A stretch of DNA of 64,000 nucleotides from Faecalibacter bovis. GTDB taxonomy: Bacteria; Bacteroidota; Bacteroidia; Flavobacteriales; Weeksellaceae. The stretch spans positions 2,300,501-2,364,500 of the forward strand of contig NZ_CP072842.1 of NCBI RefSeq assembly GCF_017948305.1. The letters are read 5' to 3'. This document shows positions 26,202 to 36,185 of this stretch, piece after piece; position 1 is the stretch's first letter; the number at the start of each line of letters is the position of its first letter. The notes under the pieces were generated by a model, which was not told the DNA's origin, ran no database searches, and saw only the letters and a program-made list of their open reading frames with translations. The translations under genes were made by a program, and so were the position numbers.

Positions 26202-29200
26202 ATGAATATTAAAAAACTACTTTCTCAAGGTGGAAAAGTTTTACCTCTTGCAATAGCCTTACTCTGTGGGAGTAATGCCTATGCAGAAGGATCTAAAGAT
26301 CTATATCCAAATGGAGTAACAGGTGGACGTGCTTTTTTGTATAGTAACTCTTATACAGGTACTATAGGATCTACAGTAGGATCATGGCCCTTCAAAACAG
26401 AAGGAACACATTATGCTTACGTTAAAGCTGGTGAAATACTGCATACAGCTTCCAGTGCACAAGGAATAGGAAATGGTATAATTAGATTAACAGCACCAAA
26501 TGGTACTGTTTATACTTCCTCAGGAACAACAGGACAAATAACCAATAGAACAGCAGAGCTTGCTGGTCCAAGATTAGCGTCGCAAGCTGCAGGAGGCAAT
26601 CGATATGCAACTTATAACCGTACTGCTTTAACGGCAGAAGAAGGGGTTTGGAAAATAGAATTTTTACCGACAGGAAATGTATCTTCTACAGGAACTCCTA
26701 CTGTTTCTAATATTGCAGCTAATGGTAGCTGGACGCAAGGTACAAGCTCAGAGCTTATTGCAGCTTGGGATGTATCTGTAGAGAGTGCAGGAGCTTGGGT
26801 GCCAGGAAGAGTTTATACCAATGTAATGAATTTACACATTAGTGGTAGTCAAACGGCAGGTTTTTATGGAAATATGTATGCGCTGACAAAAGATGGATAT
26901 ATTTATAAGGTAAATAATAACGGGAATAATGGTGTAGGTTTTACATTTTTTATAAATAACAAAGGTTTTTTGACTGACGTAAATGATACTAGCCCTTCTT
27001 ATAAAAGTAAAAATTTCACAACTGGTATTTCTTCTTTTGTACATTCTCCTTTGGCAGCAGATGCAGAGGATAATATAACACATAAAATTTTTTATAGTCA
27101 ACCAGCTCAAGATTTACCTACTTCTGCTAATGGTAGCGTCCCAAATAATAGTACATGGTTGAAAAATACCCCTATTACTCCAAATGCAAGTAATATTAGT
27201 ATTGTAGGAGCTGAAGGAACAGTTGGAGAATTGGGATTAAAAGGAGGGTATATTAATTTTACAGCAGATGCGCAAGGGATTTATACTATTACAATAGAAA
27301 GTTCTGGCCTGCCTTCTTTTGCAACCAGAACTTTAACGGGAACTGCGATTGCGGGTAATAACAAAATATTTTGGGATGGTAAGGATGGTAATAACAACTA
27401 TCTTCCAGGAACTAATGCCTCTGTGTTAGTGAAAGTACAGTTACGTGGAGCAGAGGTGCATTTCCCATTTATTGATATGGAAATTAATCCTAATGGACTC
27501 GTATTAGAACTTTTGAACGGAAACAATCCTCTTTCTGAAGAACGTTTTCGTGTTTATTGGGATGATAGCGATATTTCAAGAGTTGCTGGCACAAACAATA
27601 ACGGGAAAGCCCCTAATCCACTTGATGCAAGTGTAGCAGGTTCGCTTAGTGGACCTACAGGTACTGGAGGACATATGTGGGGACAGCAAAATAACAATAC
27701 CAGTCCATTAAGTAGTACTAACCTTTCTCAAGGATTTGGTAACAATAAATCTATAGATACTTGGTCATATATAAAAGGACCTGTAACAACAGTTAACACA
27801 ACAGTTGCTATTAAAAAAAGTGATTTATCAGCAACAGCTAATATAACAGATGTTTTAGGGGTTTCGGGCATAAATCCATCTTTATCAGAAGGTGATGCGT
27901 TTGGGTTTTATTCAAATATTTGGAATAACGGTCCAGATGCTATTTCTTCAGATGCAGAAGCAACAATAATGTTTGAAATACCAAATGGTGTAAGAATCAC
28001 CAATGTATCAAATAACGGAGGTGTTACATTAACTTATGATCCAGTATTAAGAAGATACACTGGTAAGAAGTCTAATTTTGGTGTAGGTCATATAGAATTT
28101 ATTTTTTCTGCAGTGGTTGACCATACAGATACCAATGCAACCAGTATTACTGGTAGTTTTGCACCAGTTGTACGTACTTTTACAGCAAGTGTATTGCGCC
28201 CAGCAGATTACGTGGACCCTATGGCAACTAACAATTCGGTAAATACACCTCCAACAGATATTTATAATGAGATTGCTTTAAATACTGTTAACGGAGGGAA
28301 TAGAAATATGAGTAGTGCTAGTATTTTCATCTTACAAGATTGTATGATGGATTATATATATGATGAAGGAGCTAGTTATAACGCTGGAGTTATTCACTAT
28401 CAGAATTTTAATACTTCATCTCCATTGATTAAAGATGGTAGAATCCCGTGGGTGAATCAACCTAATATATTGTCATCTACGTTAACTTCTAATGGAGGTG
28501 CTATTACCAACGGTTACCGTTTTTCACCAGGTTACAACGATCCGCTATATGATCCTAATTATATTGGAACTCACTTACCAACAGGTATTGGAGCTACACC
28601 TTCTGGCCCTATCAAGTATTTCGATTCCCATATTGGGGATGGTAGCTATGCAGTAGTACCGCCTGCTTTTGTTAGACTTGGCTGGGATCCTCGTTCGTTT
28701 ACAGACAATACTACTGTAAACGGTTCTTCTGCAATAGTTCCACATTGGGCACCTGGACAATCATATCCACAAGTATATGACTGGACAAATACCTACCCTT
28801 GGGACAACCCAGCAGATCCTTCTGTTCTAAATGTACTAGATATGTCAGGTCATTTAAACGGTGCAGCTTTTCTTGTAAAGGGTAATGTATCTCAATATCA
28901 AGGCATTCGACCATTCTATAGAATAGATGATGTTAAGCCAGAGATGGGTAAAACATATACATTACAATTGTTTTCGTATATAAACTATACGGCTAACACA
29001 GATTATATGTACATGGATTTGGTAGACCGTAATACTGGTGAAGTATATGCGTCAGCACAGTTAAAAGCAGATAATCCGCTACCAGGACCAGGAGCAGTTT
29101 CTTTTGGTTGGGTGCCGCTAAAAGCAGCTATTAATATTGGAACAATAGATTTTACAGGAAAAACAATGGATATCCAAATCCGTGGTAACCGTACAACTTT

Positions 29201-30149
29201 TGGGCATACATTGATAGATGATATTATGTACTTCGAAAACAAAGTAGGTGTACCATCTTGTGTAGTGCCAGTCGATATTTTTGAGCCTTCTGAATGTACA
29301 GAACCAATTTTAGGAGAAGATTTCAGTATGAGTAATGCTACAGATCCAATCGTTAATAATACAATTAGCAAAACTTTTATTCAACCAACTGGAGCAGATC
29401 AAGGCTTTACATTAGATATTTACTATTTAGATAATTCATTTAATATGGAAATTAATGGTAGTAAACTGTCAAATATGGAAATAGAATTTCATAATCAAGG
29501 AGGCATGGTTTCTAATGTTCGTTTTGAGTCAGACGATGCTGGATATGGCCCTACTTTTATAAATGGTATACCAAATATTTGGCAAATCGGAAATGCAGCC
29601 AGTAAAGTACCTGCATTACGCATAGATATAGACCCCACAGGTAATGTTACACTTTGGGGTAGAAGAAGTGCAACAGCTCCATTTGAAAAACTGAAATTGA
29701 TAAACGGTGCTACTTTAAACCGTGTTAATTGGAATGTAACTTCAAGTAATACAATACTAGCTACACAAAGTACTTTATGGCCACCTACAGCTATGATAGG
29801 TACTGGTTATGGTAAAAAAGCAGTTCCATGTGCTGCACCAAAATGTGTTAAACCAGCTGCTTCAGGTACCTCATCAGTTCGTACGAATGTAGGAGTTTCA
29901 ACAAAAGCAAATGTAACATCGGGATGGCCAGAAGTTGTACCAAATGGATATATCGCATTAGAAAGTTCAAATGCTGGTTTAGTAATTCCTCATATGACTA
30001 CAACACAACGAGACGCACTAACAGCGGTTGAAGGAATGCTTATTTACAACACAACAGAAAAATGTGTCCAATTATACAGAGGTGAATCCCCATTGATTGA
30101 TCCTTCAAGAAAAGGATGGAACTGTTTGGAAAGAGGTTGTAACGAATAA
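26202..30149 (+). CDS. Large secreted surface protein (1315 aa)
   Basis: A signal peptide of about 28 residues ends SNAYA. The mature protein is rich in Gly, Asn, Ser and Thr and mostly beta. It includes a DUF11-like segment (WNNGPDAISSDAEATIMFEI, about residues 570-650) and carbohydrate-binding-like parts (about 900-1000). The C-terminus reads SNAGLVIPHMTTTQRDALTA, then GMLIYNTTEKCVQLYRG and a Cys-containing end. That closing motif, rather than a T9SS KxxK tail, is shared with the next gene. Similar proteins occur in Elizabethkingia and Chryseobacterium. A structural or adhesin role is an inference. The codon pattern is more GC-balanced than its neighbours. Confidence 0.75.
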   Translation: MNIKKLLSQGGKVLPLAIALLCGSNAYAEGSKDLYPNGVTGGRAFLYSNSYTGTIGSTVGSWPFKTEGTHYAYVKAGEILHTASSAQGIGNGIIRLTAPNGTVYTSSGTTGQITNRTAELAGPRLASQAAGGNRYATYNRTALTAEEGVWKIEFLPTGNVSSTGTPTVSNIAANGSWTQGTSSELIAAWDVSVESAGAWVPGRVYTNVMNLHISGSQTAGFYGNMYALTKDGYIYKVNNNGNNGVGFTFFINNKGFLTDVNDTSPSYKSKNFTTGISSFVHSPLAADAEDNITHKIFYSQPAQDLPTSANGSVPNNSTWLKNTPITPNASNISIVGAEGTVGELGLKGGYINFTADAQGIYTITIESSGLPSFATRTLTGTAIAGNNKIFWDGKDGNNNYLPGTNASVLVKVQLRGAEVHFPFIDMEINPNGLVLELLNGNNPLSEERFRVYWDDSDISRVAGTNNNGKAPNPLDASVAGSLSGPTGTGGHMWGQQNNNTSPLSSTNLSQGFGNNKSIDTWSYIKGPVTTVNTTVAIKKSDLSATANITDVLGVSGINPSLSEGDAFGFYSNIWNNGPDAISSDAEATIMFEIPNGVRITNVSNNGGVTLTYDPVLRRYTGKKSNFGVGHIEFIFSAVVDHTDTNATSITGSFAPVVRTFTASVLRPADYVDPMATNNSVNTPPTDIYNEIALNTVNGGNRNMSSASIFILQDCMMDYIYDEGASYNAGVIHYQNFNTSSPLIKDGRIPWVNQPNILSSTLTSNGGAITNGYRFSPGYNDPLYDPNYIGTHLPTGIGATPSGPIKYFDSHIGDGSYAVVPPAFVRLGWDPRSFTDNTTVNGSSAIVPHWAPGQSYPQVYDWTNTYPWDNPADPSVLNVLDMSGHLNGAAFLVKGNVSQYQGIRPFYRIDDVKPEMGKTYTLQLFSYINYTANTDYMYMDLVDRNTGEVYASAQLKADNPLPGPGAVSFGWVPLKAAINIGTIDFTGKTMDIQIRGNRTTFGHTLIDDIMYFENKVGVPSCVVPVDIFEPSECTEPILGEDFSMSNATDPIVNNTISKTFIQPTGADQGFTLDIYYLDNSFNMEINGSKLSNMEIEFHNQGGMVSNVRFESDDAGYGPTFINGIPNIWQIGNAASKVPALRIDIDPTGNVTLWGRRSATAPFEKLKLINGATLNRVNWNVTSSNTILATQSTLWPPTAMIGTGYGKKAVPCAAPKCVKPAASGTSSVRTNVGVSTKANVTSGWPEVVPNGYIALESSNAGLVIPHMTTTQRDALTAVEGMLIYNTTEKCVQLYRGESPLIDPSRKGWNCLERGCNE

Positions 30150-30280
30150 GAGTTTTTCATAATTTTTTTTGATAAGAAAAGCAATCTTGGTAAAACTTAG
30201 TTGTTTTACCAAAAACTTTTTTCTAGTTACTATTACAACAAAATAATGAGATAGTAATCTCAAAATAAAAGATAAATAAA

Positions 30281-30841
30281 ATGAGTATAAATAAAATATT
30301 AGCGATTAAAATGTTAGTAACAGCGAGTTTTTTTGCTTCTGTAGCTGTATCAGCTCAAGTCGCTATCGGAAAAAGTAGCATTACAAATAATAGTGTATTA
30401 TTAGAATTTGGCGATGAAGCTACAAATCTTAGAGGTATTATTTTGCCTTCTGTTACTACAGCTCCTACAGATGCTGTAAACGGAACATTCATATTCAATG
30501 TAGCAACTAAAGAGGTGCAAGTTCGAGAAGGAAGAACTAGTACAAATGATCGTTGGACTTCTCTTTCAGCGAAGTTATACGCATCTCAAGAAGGAGGCAA
30601 ACTAAATCCTTATGTGAGTACTGGAGAATCTGTTAACAAACAAGGGATAATTATTGGAGCAGAAACCAGTAGTAAACCAGGTGTTTTGATTTTAGAATCA
30701 GAAACAAGAACATTGGTTCTACCTAAAGTTGCTGATCCTAATACCACTGTAATAGGTCCTGTTGCAGGTAATATAGTGTATGATACAACATCAGATACTC
30801 TAGCTGTGTACGATGGTACAAATTGGAGTTACTGGAAATAA
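30281..30841 (+). CDS. Secreted protein with two LP-type repeats (186 aa)
   Basis: A signal peptide ends VAVSAQ. The mature part holds two copies of one motif: LRGIILPSVTTAPTDAVNGT, then FIFNVATKEVQV, and later TLVLPKVADP with GNIVYDTTSDTLAVYDGTNW. The same motif forms the end of the 1315-residue protein upstream (GLVIPHMTTTQRDA, MLIYNTTEKCVQLY). It lies 131 bases downstream on the same strand and probably belongs to the same surface structure. Function is not known. Confidence 0.75.
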   Translation: MSINKILAIKMLVTASFFASVAVSAQVAIGKSSITNNSVLLEFGDEATNLRGIILPSVTTAPTDAVNGTFIFNVATKEVQVREGRTSTNDRWTSLSAKLYASQEGGKLNPYVSTGESVNKQGIIIGAETSSKPGVLILESETRTLVLPKVADPNTTVIGPVAGNIVYDTTSDTLAVYDGTNWSYWK

Positions 30842-30845
30842 GTAG

Positions 30846-30879
30846 AATAAAGCAGTCTTTTTATAAAGACTGCTTTATT
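30846..30879. terminator. Perfect 15-bp hairpin after the surface-protein genes
   Basis: AATAAAGCAGTCTTT pairs fully with AAAGACTGCTTTATT around TTAT. The tail is A-rich rather than T-rich, so termination may rely on the stem. It lies between the surface-protein gene and the HTH gene. Confidence 0.65.
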
Positions 30880-30903
30880 AAAAAAAATAAGCATTTAGAA
30901 ATA

Positions 30904-31335
30904 ATGAGTGATAATTATAAAGATATCCATATTGGATCGGTTATTCAAAAAGCTGTTGTAGAAAGTGAAATAGAGATAGGTCGTATCTGCAATTTTATAA
31001 ATTGTGATGAAAGGAGAATAAAGAAAATGTATGAATCAAAAATATTGGATACAGAGATTTTACTAAAATGGAGTAAACTATTAGAATATGATTTTTTTAG
31101 ATTATACTCTCAACATCTTATTCTATATGCACCAATAGGAGCAGACAAACCGAAAGATAGTATAAAGAAACAAACTAGTCTTCCACAGTTTCGTAAAAAT
31201 ATCTATACAAAAGAAATCATAGAATTTATATTAGAACAATTAGAAACAAAACAGATGACAAAAAATGAAATAATGGATTGTTACAGGATTCCAAAAACGA
31301 CTCTATATAAATGGATAAGTAAATATACCAAATAA
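30904..31335 (+). CDS. HTH protein with transposase-like C-terminal helix-turn-helix (143 aa)
   Basis: The start is set at MSDNYKDIHIGSVIQKAV; a longer in-frame start would run through the hairpin. Residues 10-60 look like a divergent XRE domain (EIGRICNFINCDERRIKKMY). The last 40 residues form a transposase-type HTH (MTKNEIMDCYRIPKTTLYKWISKY). Proteins of this plan recur next to surface genes in Weeksellaceae. It is probably a regulator, not a transposase, because no catalytic domain is present. Confidence 0.7.
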   Translation: MSDNYKDIHIGSVIQKAVVESEIEIGRICNFINCDERRIKKMYESKILDTEILLKWSKLLEYDFFRLYSQHLILYAPIGADKPKDSIKKQTSLPQFRKNIYTKEIIEFILEQLETKQMTKNEIMDCYRIPKTTLYKWISKYTK

Positions 31336-31615
31336 GGTATAGTCCAATTTCATTTTACAGTATAAAAATCTGATCAAAAAATGATAAAAATAATTCGTCA
31401 TCAAAAAATGATTACTTTGTTTCAAAACAAAACCAAAATAGATATAAAGAACATCTTGGGATACAGTAAATATCACTCAGAATATGATATTTGGTAATAG
31501 AATATATAGTACCTATGATTAATAATAAGGATTAAAAATTTTTGTTAAGTAGAAAAAAAACTCTTTATATATTTTAATTATGATGGAGTAATAAGAATAA
31601 AAGTTAAATAAGAAT

Positions 31616-31933
31616 ATGGAAAAATCAAGCCCTAATTATAAACAAATTTTTAAAGATATTTTAGATAGAAAATACCCTGAAAAAAGAAATGCATGCGAAA
31701 ATATTCTTAATAAAACAACGCTCTCAATTGTAGACATTATAGAAATAAATGCAAAAATATTTGGCAAAGGAATTATTAATGATAGTCAGAAATTTCGTTC
31801 GTATAAAAAATCAGATATTTTGAAGATAATAGATTACCAAAAGGAAAAAGGTCTCAATAATTCTCAATTAGCAACTCATTTTAGATTAAGTCGAAATACA
31901 GTTGCAAAATGGAAAAAACTATTTTTAGTATAA
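31616..31933 (+). CDS. Short HTH protein, Weeksellaceae type (105 aa)
   Basis: The N-terminal half begins NYKQIFKDILDRKYPEKRNACENILNK and the C-terminal half ends in a transposase-like HTH (KGLNNSQLATHFRLSRNTVAKWKKLF). I recognise this as a recurrent short protein in Chryseobacterium-group genomes. It has no catalytic residues, so a DNA-binding regulatory role is likely. It is a single gene. Confidence 0.75.
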   Translation: MEKSSPNYKQIFKDILDRKYPEKRNACENILNKTTLSIVDIIEINAKIFGKGIINDSQKFRSYKKSDILKIIDYQKEKGLNNSQLATHFRLSRNTVAKWKKLFLV

Positions 31934-32039
31934 AATAAACTACGTAATCTATGAAAAACCTAAAAACCTATTTAAAGCAAAAGGTAGTTTTGAAACGTCA
32001 AAATGTAATAATCAAATTAAAACAAATTAAAACTAGAGT

Positions 32040-32231
32040 ATGTCGCTAATAGGTAAAACATTAGAAGAGACAGAAGCTCTTTATAATAGCACAGCAAAAA
32101 AGATTACATCGAATGAATATGAAATTACACTTAAAAAGTATTGTTTTGGACTCTTTTATAAAAGATTGCAATTAAAATGCAATAAGAAAGGAATAATTAC
32201 TCTTTATAGAATATATACAGATCTTCGATAA
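32040..32231 (+). CDS. Small conserved hypothetical protein (63 aa)
   Basis: This small basic protein reads MSLIGKTLEETEALYNSTAK, then YEITLKKYCFGLFYKRLQLKC and GIITLYRIYTDLR. It resembles small proteins that accompany the short HTH genes in related bacteria. No function is known. It ends in a hairpin. Confidence 0.6.
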   Translation: MSLIGKTLEETEALYNSTAKKITSNEYEITLKKYCFGLFYKRLQLKCNKKGIITLYRIYTDLR

Positions 32232-32259
32232 AGAGGTTGAATCAGAAAATTCAACCTCT
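32232..32259. terminator. Hairpin after the 63-aa gene
   Basis: AGAGGTTGAAT pairs with ATTCAACCTCT around CAGAAA. The following AAATATAAG is a poor U-tract, so this is a moderate terminator at best. Confidence 0.6.
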
Positions 32260-32654
32260 AAATATAAGAAGTAGCCAATCTTTCCTATATTATTAATAAA
32301 ACTTAAAATACTATTTTAAAGATCTTGTGTAATGTAACCCGTAATGAAATAAACAATTGTGAGAGCAAACGCTTGTGAGTAGTAATAATGATAAAAAGGA
32401 GTATTTATATTAACCCAAATATGACAATTAGAGTATTGTAAAGATATTTATCAAATAAATTTCGTTTATATATTTATATTTATAACAATATTTTTGTTCA
32501 CGTATAGATTGAGGGTCAACCATAATATTTTTAATATCAAAAATGAATTCTATAAGTTTTTCAAAGTAAACCTTTAGTCCACTTATACTATTAATCTTAA
32601 GTAAGCATATTCAATATTTTGTTAAATATTTACATTTAAAACAAATTAATAATT
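32260..32654. other. Intergenic region
   Basis: This is AT-rich with no reading frame, RNA gene or repeat that I can support. A TATTTTTG at 32489-32496 could be a -7 box, but it lies about 160 bases before the next gene. Confidence 0.35.
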
Positions 32655-34175
32655 TTGAAAATTTTTATAAAATTTATCTCACTACTATTTTTTCCACATT
32701 TGGGCTTAGCTCAAAATCCGGATAAATTTGAAGAAATTTATAAGAAGGTATATTTAGAAATCTCCCAAGAGAATTTCGAGAAAGCCTTGGAGATTTCAGA
32801 TTCATTATATTCGATTTCAGAGTCAATACCGTATCGTATTAAAAGTTTAATGCTTACCGCTACGCTTTGGCAACAAAAAAGTAATTATACAAAAGCAATA
32901 GAATATGCGATTAGCGCACAGAAACTAGCAGAAGATACAGAGGAACCAATTCAGAAAATGAAAATATATGGTTTTTTAGCAACGCAATATAGATTGTCTT
33001 CTTTATTTTATCAGTCCAATTTTTATTTACAAACTGCAATAAAAGAATCAGAAAAAATAAAAGCGATTGAGCAAAAATCAACTTTTTTGGGTATTATATA
33101 CCAAGAAAAAGCTTATTTAGAAATAGATAAAAAAAGGTATCTTAATGCTATTAATCATATCAATTCATCACAAAAATATTTTACAATCAATAAAAATTCC
33201 AATTATAATTTTTTTACAGCAAGTAATGAACAGTTACTAGGTTTATGCTATTATCAATTAAATGATTTGGAAAATTCTTTTATGCATTATAATAAATCAT
33301 TAGATCTTTTCAAAGACCATCCTAATAATCATATAAAAATATTGTCCTACAATGGTTTGGCTAAGATTTATATAAAAAGAAATAATCTTTCAAAAGCAAA
33401 AGAATATATAATATTACTAAAGGATGTTCTTAACCGTTCTGAATATTTATCTTTAAAAGAAGAACTTTTAAAAACGATTGAAGAATTTGGTCAATTAGAA
33501 AATAAAACAGAGGTGGTCTTGGAAATTCGTAAATCACGAGACTCTATATCAAATAAAATTCAAGAGAATATTAATACTTTAGTAAATAAAGAGCAAGAAA
33601 AATTATTGATAAATAATCAGAATTTAAACAAAAAAAAATCCTATAATCTTTATTATGCATTAACAATTTCAATAATTAGCCTTATTGGAATTTTATGTTT
33701 CTTATTATATAGAAATAAATATAAAAATAATCTAAAAATAATTAAAAGAGAGCTTTTTCAATTGAAAGATAAGGAATTTCAAAAAGATAAAAGAGAGATT
33801 GTTATATCTGCTGTTGTTGAAAAAAAAATATTGGCAAAATTAGAACTGTTTGAAACCAATTTATTCTTTAATAAGAAAACAATAACTTTAGCTTCATTAG
33901 CCACATTTTGCGATACAAATGTAAAGTATATGTCTCATTTTATAAATTCACATAAAAATAAAGATTTTAATAACTACATAAATTCACTAAGAATTAATTA
34001 TATTGTTGATAAATTAAATCAAGAACCTGTTTATCGCAAATATAAAATCAGTTATTTAGCTGATAAATGTGGCTTTTCATCATCTAGTAAGTTTATAAAC
34101 GCTTTTAAAAAAGAGAAACAAATTACACCAGGAAATTATATAAACCAATTAAACAAAGAAAAAATTATTCTTTAA
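32655..34175 (+). CDS. TPR-containing AraC-family transcriptional regulator
   Basis: This 506-residue protein appears to start at TTG. A signal-like segment ends LGLAQ. Tetratricopeptide-like helices (about residues 25-310, such as AIEYAISAQKLAEDTEEPIQ) are followed by a transmembrane helix (ALTISIISLIGILCFLLY, about 330-350). A cytoplasmic coiled segment and a C-terminal AraC HTH complete it (NNYINSLRINYIVDKLNQEP ... ISYLADKCGFSSSSKFINAFKKEKQITPGNYI). This one-piece membrane regulator plan is common in Flavobacteriia. It probably controls the neighbouring surface-protein cassette, an inference from position. Confidence 0.85.
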   Translation: MKIFIKFISLLFFPHLGLAQNPDKFEEIYKKVYLEISQENFEKALEISDSLYSISESIPYRIKSLMLTATLWQQKSNYTKAIEYAISAQKLAEDTEEPIQKMKIYGFLATQYRLSSLFYQSNFYLQTAIKESEKIKAIEQKSTFLGIIYQEKAYLEIDKKRYLNAINHINSSQKYFTINKNSNYNFFTASNEQLLGLCYYQLNDLENSFMHYNKSLDLFKDHPNNHIKILSYNGLAKIYIKRNNLSKAKEYIILLKDVLNRSEYLSLKEELLKTIEEFGQLENKTEVVLEIRKSRDSISNKIQENINTLVNKEQEKLLINNQNLNKKKSYNLYYALTISIISLIGILCFLLYRNKYKNNLKIIKRELFQLKDKEFQKDKREIVISAVVEKKILAKLELFETNLFFNKKTITLASLATFCDTNVKYMSHFINSHKNKDFNNYINSLRINYIVDKLNQEPVYRKYKISYLADKCGFSSSSKFINAFKKEKQITPGNYINQLNKEKIIL

Positions 34176-34405
34176 TTTAATAAACTTAGCGGCATAATAT
34201 AATGTTCAATGACTTTTCTATAAATGTTTTTGGACTGTCATTCTGAAAAATTTGAGCTTCTAAGGAAGGCTATAGAAAAAATAGTCTGTTCATGTTATCG
34301 TTATTCTATAAGACAACAAAGATTGAAATTAGTTACATTATAATTTAAAAATAATATCAGTTAACATTGTTTTCTCAGTATTTAGCCTAAATAACAAATA
34401 TAAAT

Positions 34406-35412
34406 TGTGGGTACGTCCGATCCTCGTAGACTAAATTAGTAAAAAACTAATATAGCCTTATGATCATGAAAAAGACAAAAGAAATTGAAGCTTACTTAAC
34501 TTATATTAAAAAATTGCAAGTTCTAAAATACGCTAAAGAATATGGAAATAATTCAATCGCTTATAAATTTTATGGTATAAAAAAGAGTACGTTTTACAAA
34601 TGGAAAAAAGCTATGAAGAACATGGAGAAGAAGGTTTACTTAGAAAGAAACCAATTCCTCGGACTTTTCCCAATCAAATTAAGCAAGAGATTGTAAATAA
34701 AGTATTAGAACTTCGAAAAGAACATAAATTAGGGACTTGGCGAATTAAATGGTATTTAGAACGTTATCATGATATTTTGATATCGGAATCAAGTGTTTAT
34801 CGTATTCTAAAGCGTAATAATGTTGCTAGATTAGACAGAAAGGTGACTAGAAGAGCCATGCATAGTATCAGGTATGAAAAAGAAACACCTGGTCATCATG
34901 TACAAGTTGATGTTAAATTTCTAATATTCCATGAGGTAAATGGAACTAAAATCAAGAGATTTCAATACACAGCGATTGATAATGCTACACGAATTAGAGC
35001 GTTTAAATCTATGATAAATATAATCAATTAAGTTCAATTGATTTCATAAATTATGTTGTAGAAAAATTCCCTTTTAGAATTAATACAATTCAAACAGATA
35101 ATGGACACGAATTTCAATCAAAGTTTCATTGGCATGTTCAAGATTTAAGAATGAGACACCGATTTATAAAAGTGGGTACACCTCAATTAAATGGAAAAGT
35201 TGAACGATCTCATTTAACAGATAAAAAAGAGTTTTATCAACTTTTAAGTTACACAGATGATGTGGATTTAAATCAGAAACTGGAAGAATGGGAAAACTTT
35301 TATAATTTCAATAGGCCTCATGGGTTCATTTAAAGGAAAAACACCTTATGAAATACTAAAATCTAAACTAAAATAATTATATTTAAAGTCTACGAGGTTA
35401 TGAAGTACGACA
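34406..35412 (+). mobile_element. Degenerate IS481-family element
   Basis: Imperfect terminal repeats beginning TGTGGGTACGTCC at 34406 and, inverted, TGTCGTACTTCA ending at 35412 share CCTCGTAGACT just inside. The roughly 1-kb element holds one broken transposase gene. Confidence 0.75.
34460..35376 (+). pseudogene. IS481-type transposase with three frameshifts
   Basis: Frame changes near 34610, 35002 and 35325 break one gene. In order it has an N-terminal HTH (YGNNSIAYKFYGIKKSTFYKWKKA), EEHGEEGLLRKKP, the core HHVQVDVKFL (first D), YTAIDNATR, NTIQTDNGHEF (second D), GTPQLNGKVERSH (E), then FNRPHG and GKTPYEILKSKLK. Each lesion is a single-base indel, so decay is recent or the frameshifts are sequencing errors. 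Confidence 0.85.
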
Positions 35413-35548
35413 AGCTTAGATAACTTCAAAACGATTAATTAATCACATAAAATGAGAAATTTGGAGAAGCAAATAACACAAATTTTTAAAGATAAAATAT
35501 TCTTTTATATATTATAGAAATGTGGCAGTCAAAGGTAGTATTTGGCTC

Positions 35549-35566
35549 TTATTTGCCGATACAGAA
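35549..35566. repeat. Degenerate internal attachment-site copy
   Basis: TTATTTGCCGATACAGAA matches the terminal repeat at 16 of 18 positions. The island arm found after the left repeat follows it directly, so it is probably a former island-island junction. Confidence 0.75.
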
Positions 35567-35676
35567 TATGTAAAAGTCTTTATTTATAAGTGTTTATACA
35601 TAATTAGGTGTAGTTTTGGTGAAGTGATTTTAATGAAAGTTTAACATTATTTCATAGAAATTAATTGAAAATCTCT
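35567..35676. repeat. Island left arm, copy 2
   Basis: This matches 18098-18210 with a few substitutions and ends at the relic of the hipT stop region (TTAATTGAAAATC). The hipBST genes that follow in copy 1 are replaced here by about 60 unrelated bases. Confidence 0.85.
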
Positions 35677-35726
35677 TAGAAACTAGTATTAGCAATTACA
35701 CCGAGTTTAGACTATGGAGCTTTTCA

Positions 35727-35771
35727 TTTTCTACTTGTTTGTTTTACAAAATCTGCAATTGATAAATTCAT
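35727..35771 (-). pseudogene. hipB relic in the second island
   Basis: The minus strand reads MNLSIADFVKQTSRK, the start of the hipB found at 19656, then diverges. The rest of hipB, hipS and nearly all of hipT have been deleted. Confidence 0.8.
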
Positions 35772-35773
35772 AT

Positions 35774-35872
35774 TATACCCTTTAAGGTATAAATATATGA
35801 AATAATTTTTAATTATACCTTTTAGGGTATAAAATTTTGTTTTATAACTATATTTATACCCTTTAGGGTATA
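35774..35872. promoter_or_regulatory. Three HipB-type operator palindromes, second copy
   Basis: TATACC-N6-GGTATA occurs at 35774-35791, 35814-35831 and 35855-35872, spaced 40 and 41 bases. The sites are intact although the operon they served is gone. Confidence 0.8.
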
Positions 35873-35904
35873 TGATTGTAAAAATGTAGTCAGGTTAATA
35901 AATT

Positions 35905-35983
35905 AGTGCAATATATAGCACTAATTTTACGCTTTATATTAAATAAACAGTAATATATCTATAAAAGTGCAATATATGACACT
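35905..35983. promoter_or_regulatory. Two operator palindromes, second copy
   Basis: AGTGCAATATATAGCACT at 35905-35922 and AGTGCAATATATGACACT at 35966-35983 correspond to the sites at 19789 and 19850. The second overlaps the start of the XRE gene. Confidence 0.7.
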
Positions 35984-36185
35984 ATTGATAATTCATCAAA
36001 TCAAAGAAAGACGTAAAGTTTTAGCTATTTCACAAGAAACATTAGCTGAGATTTCAGGTGTTGGTTTACGTACGATAAAACAATTTGAAAGTGGCAAAGG
36101 GAATCCAACGTTAGAAACCCTTCAAAAGTTGTGTGATGCCTTAGGATTAGAAATTAAATTAGAGGTTAAATCGATTGAATCATGA
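35976..36185 (+). CDS. XRE-family regulator, second copy
   Basis: This is nearly identical to the 19860-20069 protein: MTLLIIHQIKERRKVLAISQ, then ETLAEISGVGLRTIKQFES. An upstream GTG at 35967 is possible. The stop overlaps the ATG of a hipS relic. Since its operators are kept, it may repress both copies of the locus in trans. Confidence 0.85.
   Translation: MTLLIIHQIKERRKVLAISQETLAEISGVGLRTIKQFESGKGNPTLETLQKLCDALGLEIKLEVKSIES

Noticed and set aside
29003-29371. Open frame of 122 codons antisense to the large surface protein
   Set aside because: It is explained by the low-complexity composition of the coding strand; no start signal or family was seen.
30904-31335. Transposase
   Set aside because: Only helix-turn-helix parts are present; there are no DDE or HUH residues and no terminal repeats.
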